A stretch of 64,000 nt of DNA from JAZBPO01 sp963691775. Lineage in GTDB: Bacteria > Pseudomonadota > Gammaproteobacteria > Pseudomonadales > Azotimanducaceae. Every line of letters starts with the position of its first letter. The first letter of the stretch is position 1. The DNA is taken from assembly GCA_963691775.1 (NCBI GenBank), contig OY829369.1, positions 868,001 to 932,000 of the forward strand. The letters run 5' to 3'. Position numbers and translations under genes: made by a program. The notes under the pieces are model-generated. The model was given only the letters and a program-made list of their open reading frames with translations. It had not been told where the DNA came from and did no database searches. Below, piece after piece: positions 54,057 to 62,659 of the stretch.

Positions 54057-54380
54057 CCTACCTGCGGCCTGTCGGGCGCCGCATCTGCCGGCGCGGGTCC
54101 TCGGCAAGACGGTCGCCCGCGCCCTACATGAACCCCTGCATGGTGCAGATCCTGACCGAGGACCTGCCTTCTTCGCCGAGGATTCAGAGCGGTCTGCGAG
54201 GCGCGCGCTGACGCCGGCTCCCGCCTGCGCGCGCGCCTCGAGACGCATCGAATGCGACGCCCCATCCGGCTTGCGGCTCGGTCCCGGAAGTGCAGCGCCC
54301 TCACCCCCTACGCCATGACCACGTGAAGCCTTAGAATTCTCAACGGGACCACACGGCGGAAGCACCGGCATCACGCACCC
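54013..54380. other. Intergenic region without recognised gene
   Basis: 368 bases. The frame of the dehalogenase stays open for 101 codons after its TAG, to a TGA at 54316-54318, but the sequence has no homology I recognise. Contains the interleaved repeats at its start and a TAGAAT hexamer (54332-54337) that could be the -10 of the next gene. No small gene supported. Confidence 0.5.
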
Positions 54381-54935
54381 ATGACCCAGCACGAGTACGT
54401 CTTCGTCACGATCTCGATCATCCTTGGACTTGCGATCACGCGCCTGTTGAACGGGGCTGCCGCGCTGCTCCGGGCGCATGCGCGCATCCGTTTTCACTGG
54501 GCCACGACCCTTTGGACGATCTGCGTGCTCGTGTTCATCCTGCAGATGTGGTGGGTCGGCTGGGAGCTCCACGACTACAACGACTGGGACATCATCGATT
54601 TCTTCGTGCTCGTGCTCGCGGCCGTGCTGGTTTGCGGGGCCGCGGAAATGTCGCTGCCCGTTGAGGACTATAACGTCGCAAGCGACGCGGAACTCGATTT
54701 TCTGAACCACAGCCAGACGCTCGGCCGCGTGTCGGCCGCCTCGATGCTGGGCTACTTCGCACTGGGTCCGTACATCAACATCCTGCTGTTCGAGAATCCC
54801 CCGTGGACCAGCACTCTCGTCGCCGGGATCGGCGGCCTGCAGATGGCCGCATACCTTGTCAGGCCAGCATGGTTTCGGCCCCTGAGCATGGTGTTCGCCC
54901 TCTACGCCTGCGTGGTGCTCATGCTCACCGCCTGA
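54381..54935 (+). CDS. Conserved-type membrane protein of unknown function
   Basis: 184 residues, about six membrane helices: a first helix FVTISIILGLAITRLLNG, then HWATTLWTICVLVFILQMWWVGWEL, then DFFVLVLAAVLVCGAAEMSLP and others. The opening 'EYVFVTISIILGLAITRLL' and WxxWW-rich second helix resemble an unnamed family of small proteobacterial membrane proteins I know only as hypothetical. No known domain assigned. It is monocistronic; the M16 gene follows after about 90 bases. Confidence 0.75.
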   Translation: MTQHEYVFVTISIILGLAITRLLNGAAALLRAHARIRFHWATTLWTICVLVFILQMWWVGWELHDYNDWDIIDFFVLVLAAVLVCGAAEMSLPVEDYNVASDAELDFLNHSQTLGRVSAASMLGYFALGPYINILLFENPPWTSTLVAGIGGLQMAAYLVRPAWFRPLSMVFALYACVVLMLTA

Positions 54936-55024
54936 ACCCGCTGCGGGCGGATCGCGGAGCACTGCGAAACCGGCACGGCCGCGCAAACCGTTAGACTGCA
55001 GCGTCCCCTATCGGAGCCTTTCCC

Positions 55025-57895
55025 ATGCCGCTGTCCCGTTCGCTCGTCGCCATTGCTTCGAGCCTGGCCCTGCTCGCGCTTACCGCCTGCAATCGCTCGA
55101 CGCCTGAAGAGACGCTGGCTGCTTCGCCAGAGCCAGGCACATCCGCTGCGGCATCGCCCGTGGTCCGCCTCGATGCAGAGCGCTTCCAGCTCGCGAACGG
55201 ATTGACCGTCGTACTCCACCAGGACCGGTCCGATCCGGCGCTCGCCATCAACATCGCCGCCCATGTCGGCTCCGCGCGAGAAGTCCCGGGGCGCACGGGC
55301 TTCGCGCACCTGTTCGAACACCTGCTGTTCCTTGATTCGGAGAACCTCGGCTACGGCGGCCTGGACGCGCTGAACACGCGCATCGGCGGTACGACGGTGA
55401 ACGGCTTCACCACCAACGACATGACCCAGTACTACCAGACGGCCCCGGCCGATGGCCTCGCAAAGATCATCTGGGCAGAAGCGGAAAAGCTCGGCTTCTT
55501 CATCAAGACCCTCACCGAAGCTGCGCTTGCCAACGAGAAACAGGTGGTGAAGAACGAGAAGCGCCAGGGCGTCGATAACCGACCCTACGGCCACCTCCGC
55601 ACCATCGTCGCCGAAGCCCTGTATCCGCCGGACCACCCCTATAGCTGGACGGTCATCGGCTCCCTCGAAGACCTGGACGCTGCCACCCTCGAAGACGTGC
55701 GCGCCTTCTACTCGCGCTGGTACCGCCCGAACAACGTCACCCTGACCATCGCCGGCGACTTCGAGATCGACGAGGCGCGCGCCCTCGTCGAGCGCTACTT
55801 CGGTGAATTCGAGGCCGGCGAGCCCGTCGAGGACATGACGCCGCGCCCGGCCGTGCTCGAGGAATCGATCTCTCTCGCGCACGAGGACAACTTCGCCAAC
55901 GTGCCGCAATTGACGCTCGTATGGCCAACGGTGGAGCAGTTCCATCCCGATGCCTATGCGCTGGAAGTCCTCACCCGCTATCTCGCAGGCGGCAAGTCGG
56001 CACCCCTGAACCAGGTGCTCATCGACGAGGCCGGGCTCACCACCGACGTCGCGCTGTTCAACTACAGCCGCGAACTCGCGGGCCAGCTCACGCTGTCCGT
56101 GAACGCCCGCGCGCGCGGTGACCTCAACGCGTTCCCGCCGGCAATCGAAAGCGCCTTCGCACGCTTCGAGGCAGACGGCATCGGCGAGGACGACCTGCAG
56201 CGCATCAAGGCCGGAATCGAGGTGGAGTTCTACGAGAATCTCGCGGATACGGTGGGCAAGGCCGTCGCACTCGCCGAGTACACGCTCTTTACGGGTGACC
56301 CGGCCTTCGTGTCGGAGGACATTCGCCGCGCCCTCGCGGTCACCGCCGGCGACGTCAAGCGCGTGTACGAAACCTACGTGAAAGACCGCCCCTACCTGGC
56401 GGTCAGCATCGTTCCACGCGGTCAAATGGCGCTCGCACTGGACGGCGCCGGGCGCGCAGCGATCACCGAAGAGGCGATCGTCGCCGGCGAAGGCGCCGCC
56501 GTCGCCTACGACCCGACGGCACGCACCTTCGAGCCGACGCCCTCGGAAGTCGATCGCTCCGAGCCCGCCTTCGGTACCTCCTATACCTTGCCGACCCCCG
56601 ATATCTGGACGGCCGAGCTGGCTGGCGGCCTCCAGGCCTGGGGTCTCGAATCCAAGGAATTGCCCCTCGTGCGCTTCATGCTGCGCCTGCCCGCCGGGCG
56701 CGATCGAGCCAGCGCGGCGAAGAGTGCCGTGCCATCGATGACCGCCGAGATGCTCACCAAGGGCACAGCGAACCGGACGGTCGCAGAACTCGAGACGGCC
56801 CTCGAACTGCTCGGCGCTGAAGTGTCTATCTCCGCAACCGACTTCGAGGCGGAGATCGAAGTACTCACGCTCGCGCGCAATCTCGATGCGACCGTCGCCC
56901 TGGTCGAGGAGATGCTCACCGAACCGCGCTGGGACAGCGAAGCATTCGAACTCCTGCAGCAGGAGATCGACCAGTCGCTCACGCTCGCGGCCGCGCGCCC
57001 GAACGCCATCGCGGCGCGCGTTGTCTCGAGCCTCGCCTATCCCGACGACCACGTCTTCCACTACCCGGCACTCGGCACGATCGAGCAGCTCCGCACGATC
57101 ACGCTAGACGACCTGAAGGCGTTTCATGCGGCCTTCTACAAGCCCGCCGGGGCAACGCTGACCATCGTCGGCGACGTAAGCGAAGCACGCGCTGCACGGG
57201 CCTTCGCGCAGCTCACCGCGCGCTGGTCTGGCGCGGCGCCGCTTCGCTCCCCGGTCGCGGCTGCGCGAACCGTCGACGAGGCGACCGTCTGGTTCTACGA
57301 CGTTCCGGGCGCGAAGCAGTCCGTCCTGCGCGTGCGTCGTCCGTCCCTCGCGGCAACGGATCCGGACTTCGCCCTGGCGCGCGCCATGAACTATTTCCTC
57401 GGCGGCAGCTTCACCTCGGAGCTGAACAACGAACTGCGCGTCAACAAGGGCTACACCTATGGTGCGCGCTCGCAGTTCGCGGGGGCCGCAGACCGAGGCG
57501 AATTCTCCGTCGCCACCAGCGTGCGCTCGAACGTAACCCTGGAATCGCTGGTGCTGATTCGAGACATCGTCGACACCTACGGCGCGAACTTTGACGCAGC
57601 GCGCCTTCAGGCCCTGAAGAGCGCGCTGCTGCGTCGGCAGGCACTCGAAACGCAATCGCTCGAAGCGAAACTGGCGCTGCTCGGCGACATCGCACGGTTC
57701 GATTATCCGATCGACTACCGGGCGCGCGACGCGGCCCGCCTGGAGGCCCTGTCGATCGAGGCCTTCAAGGCGCTTGCCGCGCGCACGCTCAGGGCAGACG
57801 CCATGGACTACGTCATCGTTGGCGACGCTGACACGCAGGAAGCAGGCCTCACGGCCCTCGGCTTTGGAGCGCCGAAGCGCGTTCCGGAGTTCTAG
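55025..57895 (+). CDS. M16 family zinc metallopeptidase, lipoprotein
   Basis: 956 residues, two M16 repeats. Lipobox ending LTAC (Cys22) and a Ser/Ala-rich linker. The first repeat has the inverted zinc motif HLFEH (His95, His99) in GRTGFAHLFEHLLFLDSENL, with the downstream Glu in a helix (about 170). Each half has the middle peptidase domain (AEYTLFTGDP; FSVATSVRSNVTLES). The second repeat lacks the zinc motif, as in pitrilysin relatives where it forms the chamber. Likely anchored in the outer or inner membrane facing the periplasm; processes small peptides. GGAG Shine-Dalgarno. Confidence 0.94.
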   Translation: MPLSRSLVAIASSLALLALTACNRSTPEETLAASPEPGTSAAASPVVRLDAERFQLANGLTVVLHQDRSDPALAINIAAHVGSAREVPGRTGFAHLFEHLLFLDSENLGYGGLDALNTRIGGTTVNGFTTNDMTQYYQTAPADGLAKIIWAEAEKLGFFIKTLTEAALANEKQVVKNEKRQGVDNRPYGHLRTIVAEALYPPDHPYSWTVIGSLEDLDAATLEDVRAFYSRWYRPNNVTLTIAGDFEIDEARALVERYFGEFEAGEPVEDMTPRPAVLEESISLAHEDNFANVPQLTLVWPTVEQFHPDAYALEVLTRYLAGGKSAPLNQVLIDEAGLTTDVALFNYSRELAGQLTLSVNARARGDLNAFPPAIESAFARFEADGIGEDDLQRIKAGIEVEFYENLADTVGKAVALAEYTLFTGDPAFVSEDIRRALAVTAGDVKRVYETYVKDRPYLAVSIVPRGQMALALDGAGRAAITEEAIVAGEGAAVAYDPTARTFEPTPSEVDRSEPAFGTSYTLPTPDIWTAELAGGLQAWGLESKELPLVRFMLRLPAGRDRASAAKSAVPSMTAEMLTKGTANRTVAELETALELLGAEVSISATDFEAEIEVLTLARNLDATVALVEEMLTEPRWDSEAFELLQQEIDQSLTLAAARPNAIAARVVSSLAYPDDHVFHYPALGTIEQLRTITLDDLKAFHAAFYKPAGATLTIVGDVSEARAARAFAQLTARWSGAAPLRSPVAAARTVDEATVWFYDVPGAKQSVLRVRRPSLAATDPDFALARAMNYFLGGSFTSELNNELRVNKGYTYGARSQFAGAADRGEFSVATSVRSNVTLESLVLIRDIVDTYGANFDAARLQALKSALLRRQALETQSLEAKLALLGDIARFDYPIDYRARDAARLEALSIEAFKALAARTLRADAMDYVIVGDADTQEAGLTALGFGAPKRVPEF

Positions 57896-58212
57896 CAGGC
57901 GGCAATGAGGTAGAGGGCGCACGAGGCGCGAGAGCGCCCAGAGCTGGATCGAGCCCATCTGCGCATGGCACTAGAGCCCGCCGGCGAAGGGCCCGCGAAT
58001 CCGAGCCCACACTTCTGCCCGACGGCGTCCGCGAAGGGCTTTCCCGCATCTAGCACGCGACCGATTAATGCGCTCGCAGCCCCGGGGAACCGCGGACGAC
58101 GCTCGGCCGATCAGGGAGGCGCTAGGAGAAGAAGACTTCAGCCCGAGGGCCGACCGGCCCTCGGAAGCGGCAGGCGCAGCGTCCGCGGCAGATCCGCGCG
58201 GACGCCGGTGTA
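57896..58212. other. Intergenic region between the M16 gene and rpmE2
   Basis: 317 bases between two convergent genes. It holds a GGGCGC/GCGCCC stem at 57915-57939 (weak terminator for the M16 gene, no T-run) and the better hairpin at 58143-58164 for rpmE2. No gene seen. Confidence 0.55.
58125..58164 (-). terminator. Rho-independent-like terminator of rpmE2
   Basis: Perfect 10-base arms CCGAGGGCCG and CGGCCCTCGG (2-base apparent loop) followed on the minus strand by a T-rich segment (TCTTCTTCT). It lies about 50 bases after the rpmE2 stop. Confidence 0.6.
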
Positions 58213-58464
58213 TCAGCCCGCGGTCGAGCGCTTGAAGCGCTTGTTGAACTTGGCGATCCGTCCATCCGACTGCGCCACGCGCTGCTTGCCGGTGTAGAAC
58301 GGATGCGACGCGCTCGAGACGTCGATCGTCATGTACGGATAGGTCTCACCCTCGTACTCGTGCGTGCTCGAAGTCTGAGCCGTGGAGTTCACGAGGAAAT
58401 AGGTGTTCGACGTGGTGTCGTGAAACAACACCTTGCGGTACTCGGGATGAATGTCTGCTTTCAC
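58213..58464 (-). CDS. rpmE2: 50S ribosomal protein L31 type B
   Basis: 83 residues from GTG 58464, the start that gives the conserved opening KADIHPEYRKVLFHD; the frame is open further but unrelated. The sequence has the type-B features: no CxxC zinc ribbon at the N-terminus, TYFLVNST and a C-terminal DVSSASHPFYTGKQR...GRIAKFNKRFKR. This is the zinc-independent (C-minus) paralogue of L31, often induced when zinc is scarce. It has an extended -10 promoter (58501-58509) upstream and a hairpin downstream. No Zur box was recognised. Confidence 0.95.
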   Translation of the reverse strand: MKADIHPEYRKVLFHDTTSNTYFLVNSTAQTSSTHEYEGETYPYMTIDVSSASHPFYTGKQRVAQSDGRIAKFNKRFKRSTAG

Positions 58465-58500
58465 GGTGCCGATCTCAGTGGCGAAATCCGAAGGGCGCGG

Positions 58501-58509
58501 AATATACCA
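58501..58509 (-). promoter_or_regulatory. Extended -10 promoter of rpmE2
   Basis: TG-G-TATATT on the minus strand, an extended -10 motif, placing transcription start near 58494 and a leader of about 30 bases. No good -35 box at the usual distance, as expected for extended -10 promoters. Confidence 0.5.
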
Positions 58510-58749
58510 CCGGCGCGCCGTCAGTTCTCGCCTGATTTGCAGCGAAATCACATGCCCCGTTCGGACCCCGAAAACACCCGCAGCGCAGCTGATCGCTCCT
58601 GAGACCGTGCACGCCGCTGCCGTGACGCCCGTAATCAACTCTGTCGATCGGCTGGGCATCGCGCCGGCGGAGCCGTCCCGCAATCGTCCGACCGACGAGA
58701 CCCTGCCCCATATCGGCTCCTGGTCCGCGGCACTGCATCGCGTCACCGG

Positions 58750-58840
58750 ATTCCGGCACCAAATCCCGGCACCGGATCCCGGCACCGGATCCCGGCACCG
58801 GATCCCGGCACTGTATCTCGGTACCGGATTCCGGCAGCTG
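58750..58840. repeat. Seven 13-base tandem repeats (ATCCCGGCACCGG)
   Basis: Seven in-phase units: three are identical to ATCCCGGCACCGG and the outer four carry 2-4 changes. The units are directly adjacent with no spacers, so it is not a CRISPR. It lies 24 bases downstream of the stop of the PD40-type gene. Each junction CCGGATCCCGG is nearly palindromic, so stacked hairpins are possible. Confidence 0.85.
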
Positions 58841-58863
58841 CCGCAGCGCGGTCCTGCGGCTTC

Positions 58864-59778
58864 TCAGCCGGCCGGCCGATATTGCTCAAGGACGGCTGCA
58901 TCGACCCACATCAGGTCGTCGCCCTGCGTGAAGAAAAAGATCTTCCCGTCCGGACTCACCACGGGGCAATAGTCCGCCCGCGGCGAATTGATGCCGTCGC
59001 CAAGGTGAACGCCCGAACCCCAGGATCCGTCTGGTTCACGGAAGCTGATGTAGAGATCAGATTCGCCGAGGCCATCCGGCCGACCGAAGGAGACGTGAAT
59101 CAGATAGGACTCATCGGGGCTGACGAACACGTCGCCTTCGCTCTGCGCGCTGTTCACCCCCGCACCGAGCCGAACGGGCGCAGCGAACTCACCTTCAGCG
59201 TACTGGGCCCGAAAGATATCGAGTCCACCGAAATTGTCGTCGCGAAATGCTGCAAAGTAGAGGCTGCCGTCTGCGACGAGGGTCGGATAGAGCTCGTTGC
59301 CGGGTCCGTTGATGTGTTCCCCAAGAGGCTCCGGGGTAAGCAGACCGTGGGAGGAGAACCGGCTGCGCCAGATGTTGTAGCGCTCAAGCGAGTACCCGTC
59401 GAGCGGTCGATCGCTGATGAAGTACACCCACCGCGCATCGGGAGAAAACGCCATGTCCGCGTCTCGATGGCCTGGAAAGGCACGCGACGGCGCCGCCATG
59501 CGCGGGGCCTGCCAGGAGCCATCGTCACGCCGGCGGGTGAAGAACATCTTGAACACGCCGTCCACTTCGCGCGTGAACATGAAGATGCGACCGTTCGGCG
59601 ACAACACCGCATTGAGCTCACGCGCATCCGGCAGGGAGATGAGACCCGGCGCAAATACCTCGGGCGTCGGTCCCGGTAGCGTCTGGCCAAGATAGGGCCC
59701 GATCGGCTCCGGCCAGCTTTCGGCCCCTCGGGCGGCCATCGTGACCGACACCGTGAGTAGAAGTAGAAGAACCCGCAT
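58864..59778 (-). CDS. TolB-like/PD40 repeat protein, secreted
   Basis: 304 residues from ATG 59778 (an upstream in-frame TTG at 59790 is a less likely start), signal peptide residues 1-20. The body is a string of PD40-type beta strands: RDADMAFSPDARWVYFISDRPLDG, NIWRSRF, NELYPTLVADGSLYFAAFRDDNFGGLDIFRAQY, EGDVFVSPDESYLIHVSF and ADYCPVVSPDGKIFFFTQGDDLMWVDA. This is the six-bladed propeller of TolB-like and WD40-like periplasmic proteins. Function unknown. The SDR gene is divergent from it. Confidence 0.9.
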   Translation of the reverse strand: MRVLLLLLTVSVTMAARGAESWPEPIGPYLGQTLPGPTPEVFAPGLISLPDARELNAVLSPNGRIFMFTREVDGVFKMFFTRRRDDGSWQAPRMAAPSRAFPGHRDADMAFSPDARWVYFISDRPLDGYSLERYNIWRSRFSSHGLLTPEPLGEHINGPGNELYPTLVADGSLYFAAFRDDNFGGLDIFRAQYAEGEFAAPVRLGAGVNSAQSEGDVFVSPDESYLIHVSFGRPDGLGESDLYISFREPDGSWGSGVHLGDGINSPRADYCPVVSPDGKIFFFTQGDDLMWVDAAVLEQYRPAG

Positions 59779-59917
59779 GACAGCGTCCAAGCTCTGAAAG
59801 CGGCGAGACTAACAGCCATTCACGCCCCCCTTGCAAATGAACCCCCGTCCTCGCGCCGGGGGCCCCGCGATGCGCGATACTCCGGCAGGTCAATCGCACG
59901 CGGGAGAGGAGACAAAC

Positions 59918-60739
59918 GTGCAGGATCTGCTGAACTACTCAGGCAAGCGCATCGTAGTAACCGGAGCCTATTCGGGAATAGGCGCCGCCCTCGTCGAGCT
60001 GCTGAAGGCGGCGGGCGCCGAGGACATCACCGTCCTCGATCTGAAGGAGCCCGAGGTAGACGTAGGGACATACATCGAGACTGACATGGGCAATCCCGTG
60101 TCCATCGACGCCGCCGCGGCAAAGCTGTTGGCAGATGGCGCTGCTCCGGTGGACGTGCTGTTCAACAATGCCGGCGTTGCCGCGACCCTCCCGGCCGACA
60201 CGGTCATGCGCGTCAACACGCTCGGCCTCAAGCGACTCACGGATCGGCTCCTGCCCCGGATGCAGCGCGGCGGCGCGATCGTGAACACGGCCTCCGTTGC
60301 TGGCGCGCGCTGGGCCGAGCACCTCGAGCAGATCAACGCGCTCCTGGCCATTGACGGTTGGGACGAGGGCGTCGCGTGGATTGCCGATCATGCGGACCTG
60401 GTCGCCGACGGGTACTTCTTCTCCAAGGAGTGCGTGCAGGTCTACACGATGCGCATGGCGAAGACGGCAACGCAGCACGGCGTGCGCATGAACAGCATTT
60501 GCCCGTCACCGGTGGACACCCCCCTCCTTGCAGCATTCCGGGAAACCATGTCCGACCTGATCATCGACTGGGCCATCGACGCGGGCGCCGGCCGCGTTGC
60601 CACTGCCGAAGACCAGGCCCGCGCCCTGCTCTTCCTCGGCTCCGATCTCGCGAGCTACGTGAACGGGGTGAACCTGCTCGTGGACGGCGGCTACACGGCG
60701 GCACTTCAGATGGGACAGGTCGCGCCCCCCGGACGCTAG
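59918..60739 (+). CDS. SDR family oxidoreductase (3-alpha-HSD/carbonyl reductase-like)
   Basis: 273 residues from GTG 59918, with GGAGAGGAG upstream; the frame is open to 59831 but not SDR-like. TGAYSGIG cofactor loop, NNAG, TASVAGA serine and Tyr-Phe-Phe-Ser-Lys (YxxxK) in DGYFFSKECV. The overall shape (short first part, D-x-K... insertion after the serine, C-terminal GVNLLVDGGYTAA) resembles bacterial 3-alpha-hydroxysteroid dehydrogenase/carbonyl reductase. Substrate unknown; near the VOC/FAH pair it may act in an aromatic or steroid pathway. Confidence 0.92.
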   Translation: MQDLLNYSGKRIVVTGAYSGIGAALVELLKAAGAEDITVLDLKEPEVDVGTYIETDMGNPVSIDAAAAKLLADGAAPVDVLFNNAGVAATLPADTVMRVNTLGLKRLTDRLLPRMQRGGAIVNTASVAGARWAEHLEQINALLAIDGWDEGVAWIADHADLVADGYFFSKECVQVYTMRMAKTATQHGVRMNSICPSPVDTPLLAAFRETMSDLIIDWAIDAGAGRVATAEDQARALLFLGSDLASYVNGVNLLVDGGYTAALQMGQVAPPGR

Positions 60740-60794
60740 CGCGGACAGCCCCCAGCGCGCGCCGCACCCCTGCCTTGGCCGGTGGGCGGCGCGA

Positions 60795-61406
60795 TCAAAA
60801 GCCGCCGTCGGGCAGTTGATCCAGAACTTCAGACGGATCGATCCGCCTGCGCTCGAGCAGATCCGACAGATCCTCACCTGCACGCAGGCGCCGGACGAAC
60901 TCATCGGGGTCGTACTTCACGCCCAGGGGATTGCTTGCGAAGTCCGACTGTTCGAGCCAGGCCGCAACGGATGCCGCGCTGTCGAAGAGCTCCACCTGGA
61001 GCTCGACCTGGTTCCGGTCCGGGTCACGGTAGTACATCGACAGCGTGAACCCGTGGTTGATACACCAGTAGGGCGTGATGCCGGCGTCCTTCAGACGCAC
61101 GTAGGTGGCCGCCAGCTCCTCCAGCGAGCCGTAGCTGTAGGCCGAGTGTTCGACGCCCGCGACATCCTCGGGTTTGTCCTGCAGATGCGGCTGGTTCGAG
61201 AACGCGATCCGGTGGTGCTCTTCATCGTAGGTCATGAAGCACAGGAGTTCGTTCTTCAAGACCGGCTCAGCCTCGAGGACCGTCGCATACCACGTGATCA
61301 TCTCCTCGAAGCGTGCGGTCTTGTAGACGATGTGCGCGAAGTGACGCGGCGCAATGCGGCCGCGCGCCGCGGCCGTTTGCGGCAGCCGAACGGTCAGATC
61401 ATTCAT
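60795..61406 (-). CDS. VOC family, extradiol ring-cleavage dioxygenase-like protein
   Basis: 203 residues. Metal-ligand residues of type I extradiol dioxygenases can be followed: His25 (RHFAHIVYKT), His87 (GVEHSAYSYG) and Glu135 (RNQVELQVEL). It is a one-domain VOC protein with a C-terminal helical extension (residues about 150-203) instead of a second domain. Function could be ring-cleavage dioxygenase or a related metal enzyme. It is 23 bases downstream of the FAH-family gene, on the same strand, so an operon is likely. Start ATG 61406 with GGGAGG upstream. Confidence 0.88.
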   Translation of the reverse strand: MNDLTVRLPQTAAARGRIAPRHFAHIVYKTARFEEMITWYATVLEAEPVLKNELLCFMTYDEEHHRIAFSNQPHLQDKPEDVAGVEHSAYSYGSLEELAATYVRLKDAGITPYWCINHGFTLSMYYRDPDRNQVELQVELFDSAASVAAWLEQSDFASNPLGVKYDPDEFVRRLRAGEDLSDLLERRRIDPSEVLDQLPDGGF

Positions 61407-61429
61407 GGCGGGCCTCCCTCTCTATCGTT

Positions 61430-62305
61430 TCAACCGATGACGATCTGCTTGTCCTCATGCTCGACAGGGTTCTCGAGCGCACCGATGCGATCGATCTCGA
61501 CGCGAACGCGATCACCCGCCTTCAGGAACGCCGGCGGGCTCATCGCACCGCCGACGCCGTGCGGCGTCCCCGTGAAGATCACGTCACCGGGATTGAGCGG
61601 AAACGCGGCCGAAAGGTGAGCGATCTGCTGAAAACAGTCGAAGATGAGGTGGCGCGTGTTCGAATCCTGACGCGTCTCGCCGTTGACGAAGCAGCGCACG
61701 CCGGCGTCATGCGGGTCGCCGAACTCATCGGCGCTGACAATCCAGGGGCCGATCGGTCCGTGCGTCACGAAGGACTTCCCCATGGTCATCGTCTGACTCC
61801 GGATCTGCCAGTCGCGCACGGAAACGTCATTGCCACAGGTATAGCCGAAGATCACTTCCTCGGCGCGATCAGCTGGCACGTGCCGCGCCCGCCGGCCGAT
61901 CACCATGACCAGCTCGGCCTCGTAGTCCACGTAATCAGGCGCCACGGCCGGCACTTCGATCGCCGCGCCGGGGCCGGTAATGCAGTCGTGCTGCTTGTTG
62001 AACCAGAGCTGATGCTCGGGCGTTTTCATGCCCGACTCGGCAATGTGATCGGCGTAGTTCAAGCCGATGGCAAGCACCTTCCCGGGCCGCGCAATCGGGG
62101 CCTCCAGGCGGACGGCATCGAGCGGAAAATCGGCGTGCCTGCCCTCGCTTTCGCGCGCCCGACGCCACGCTTCGGGGCCCGCGGCGAGAAAGGCCTCCAT
62201 TTCCGCGGGCACACCCGGTGCCGCGCGCGACAGATCGACGAGGCCGTCAGCCGTCACGAGGCCGAGGCGCGTCCGCCCACCTTCGGTGAACCGTGCAACT
62301 TTCAT
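61430..62305 (-). CDS. Fumarylacetoacetate hydrolase (FAH) family protein
   Basis: 291 residues from ATG 62305, behind a very strong GGAGGAGGGGGG site. FAH catalytic motifs: AIGLNYADHIAESG, the metal-binding DYEAELVMVIGRRARHV, NDVSVRDWQIRSQTMTMGKSF and NPGDVIFTGTPHGVGGAM. Such enzymes hydrolyse or decarboxylate acylpyruvate and diketo-acid products of aromatic ring cleavage. With the VOC dioxygenase next in the operon, a meta-cleavage-like route is plausible (inference). Divergent from the TonB-dependent receptor. Confidence 0.94.
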   Translation of the reverse strand: MKVARFTEGGRTRLGLVTADGLVDLSRAAPGVPAEMEAFLAAGPEAWRRARESEGRHADFPLDAVRLEAPIARPGKVLAIGLNYADHIAESGMKTPEHQLWFNKQHDCITGPGAAIEVPAVAPDYVDYEAELVMVIGRRARHVPADRAEEVIFGYTCGNDVSVRDWQIRSQTMTMGKSFVTHGPIGPWIVSADEFGDPHDAGVRCFVNGETRQDSNTRHLIFDCFQQIAHLSAAFPLNPGDVIFTGTPHGVGGAMSPPAFLKAGDRVRVEIDRIGALENPVEHEDKQIVIG

Positions 62306-62659
62306 GATTCCCCCCTCCTCCGGACAGACCACAGCGCCGCACAGCATGGCATTGCTCGCCTGCCTGCGCCCACAGCGACGACTCGCGCTGCGTCCTCGCC
62401 GCCTGTCCACAGCCCAGAACCGCGACCGGAGGCGCCGCACCCTGCAGATCGAACGCCCCCAAACGACGCGGGCAGACTGAGTCTCCGCCCCAGGCGTTGG
62501 GTAGGCAGCCGACCTCTTCAACAGTCATCGGCCCGCGCCCCGGCGCCGCGGCAGACTCGAGCGTACTCGGGAAACGCCGCGGGGCTTGGCGCGGAGCGGA
62601 AATCTGCGAGAATCCGCGCCCCCGAACCAACCCACCGACGTCTAAGCAGCGAAGAACCC
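62306..62659. other. Divergent intergenic region between FAH and TonB receptor genes
   Basis: 354 bases holding the promoters of both. A weak Shine-Dalgarno (GAAGAA) precedes GTG 62660. No clear -35/-10 pair, operator palindrome or small gene was recognised. Confidence 0.5.

Larger units (their letters stand above)
58465..58863. other. Intergenic region upstream of rpmE2 with tandem repeats
   Basis: 399 bases between two minus-strand genes. It contains the rpmE2 promoter (58501-58509) and the 13-base tandem repeat array (58750-58840). The remaining sequence shows no gene. Confidence 0.6.

Noticed and set aside
54902..57061. Minus-strand ORF of 719 codons opposite the M16 peptidase
   Set aside because: Antisense shadow of a gene with complete catalytic motifs.
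58750..58840. CRISPR array
   Set aside because: Repeats are 13 bases and directly adjacent with no unique spacers, and no cas gene is present.
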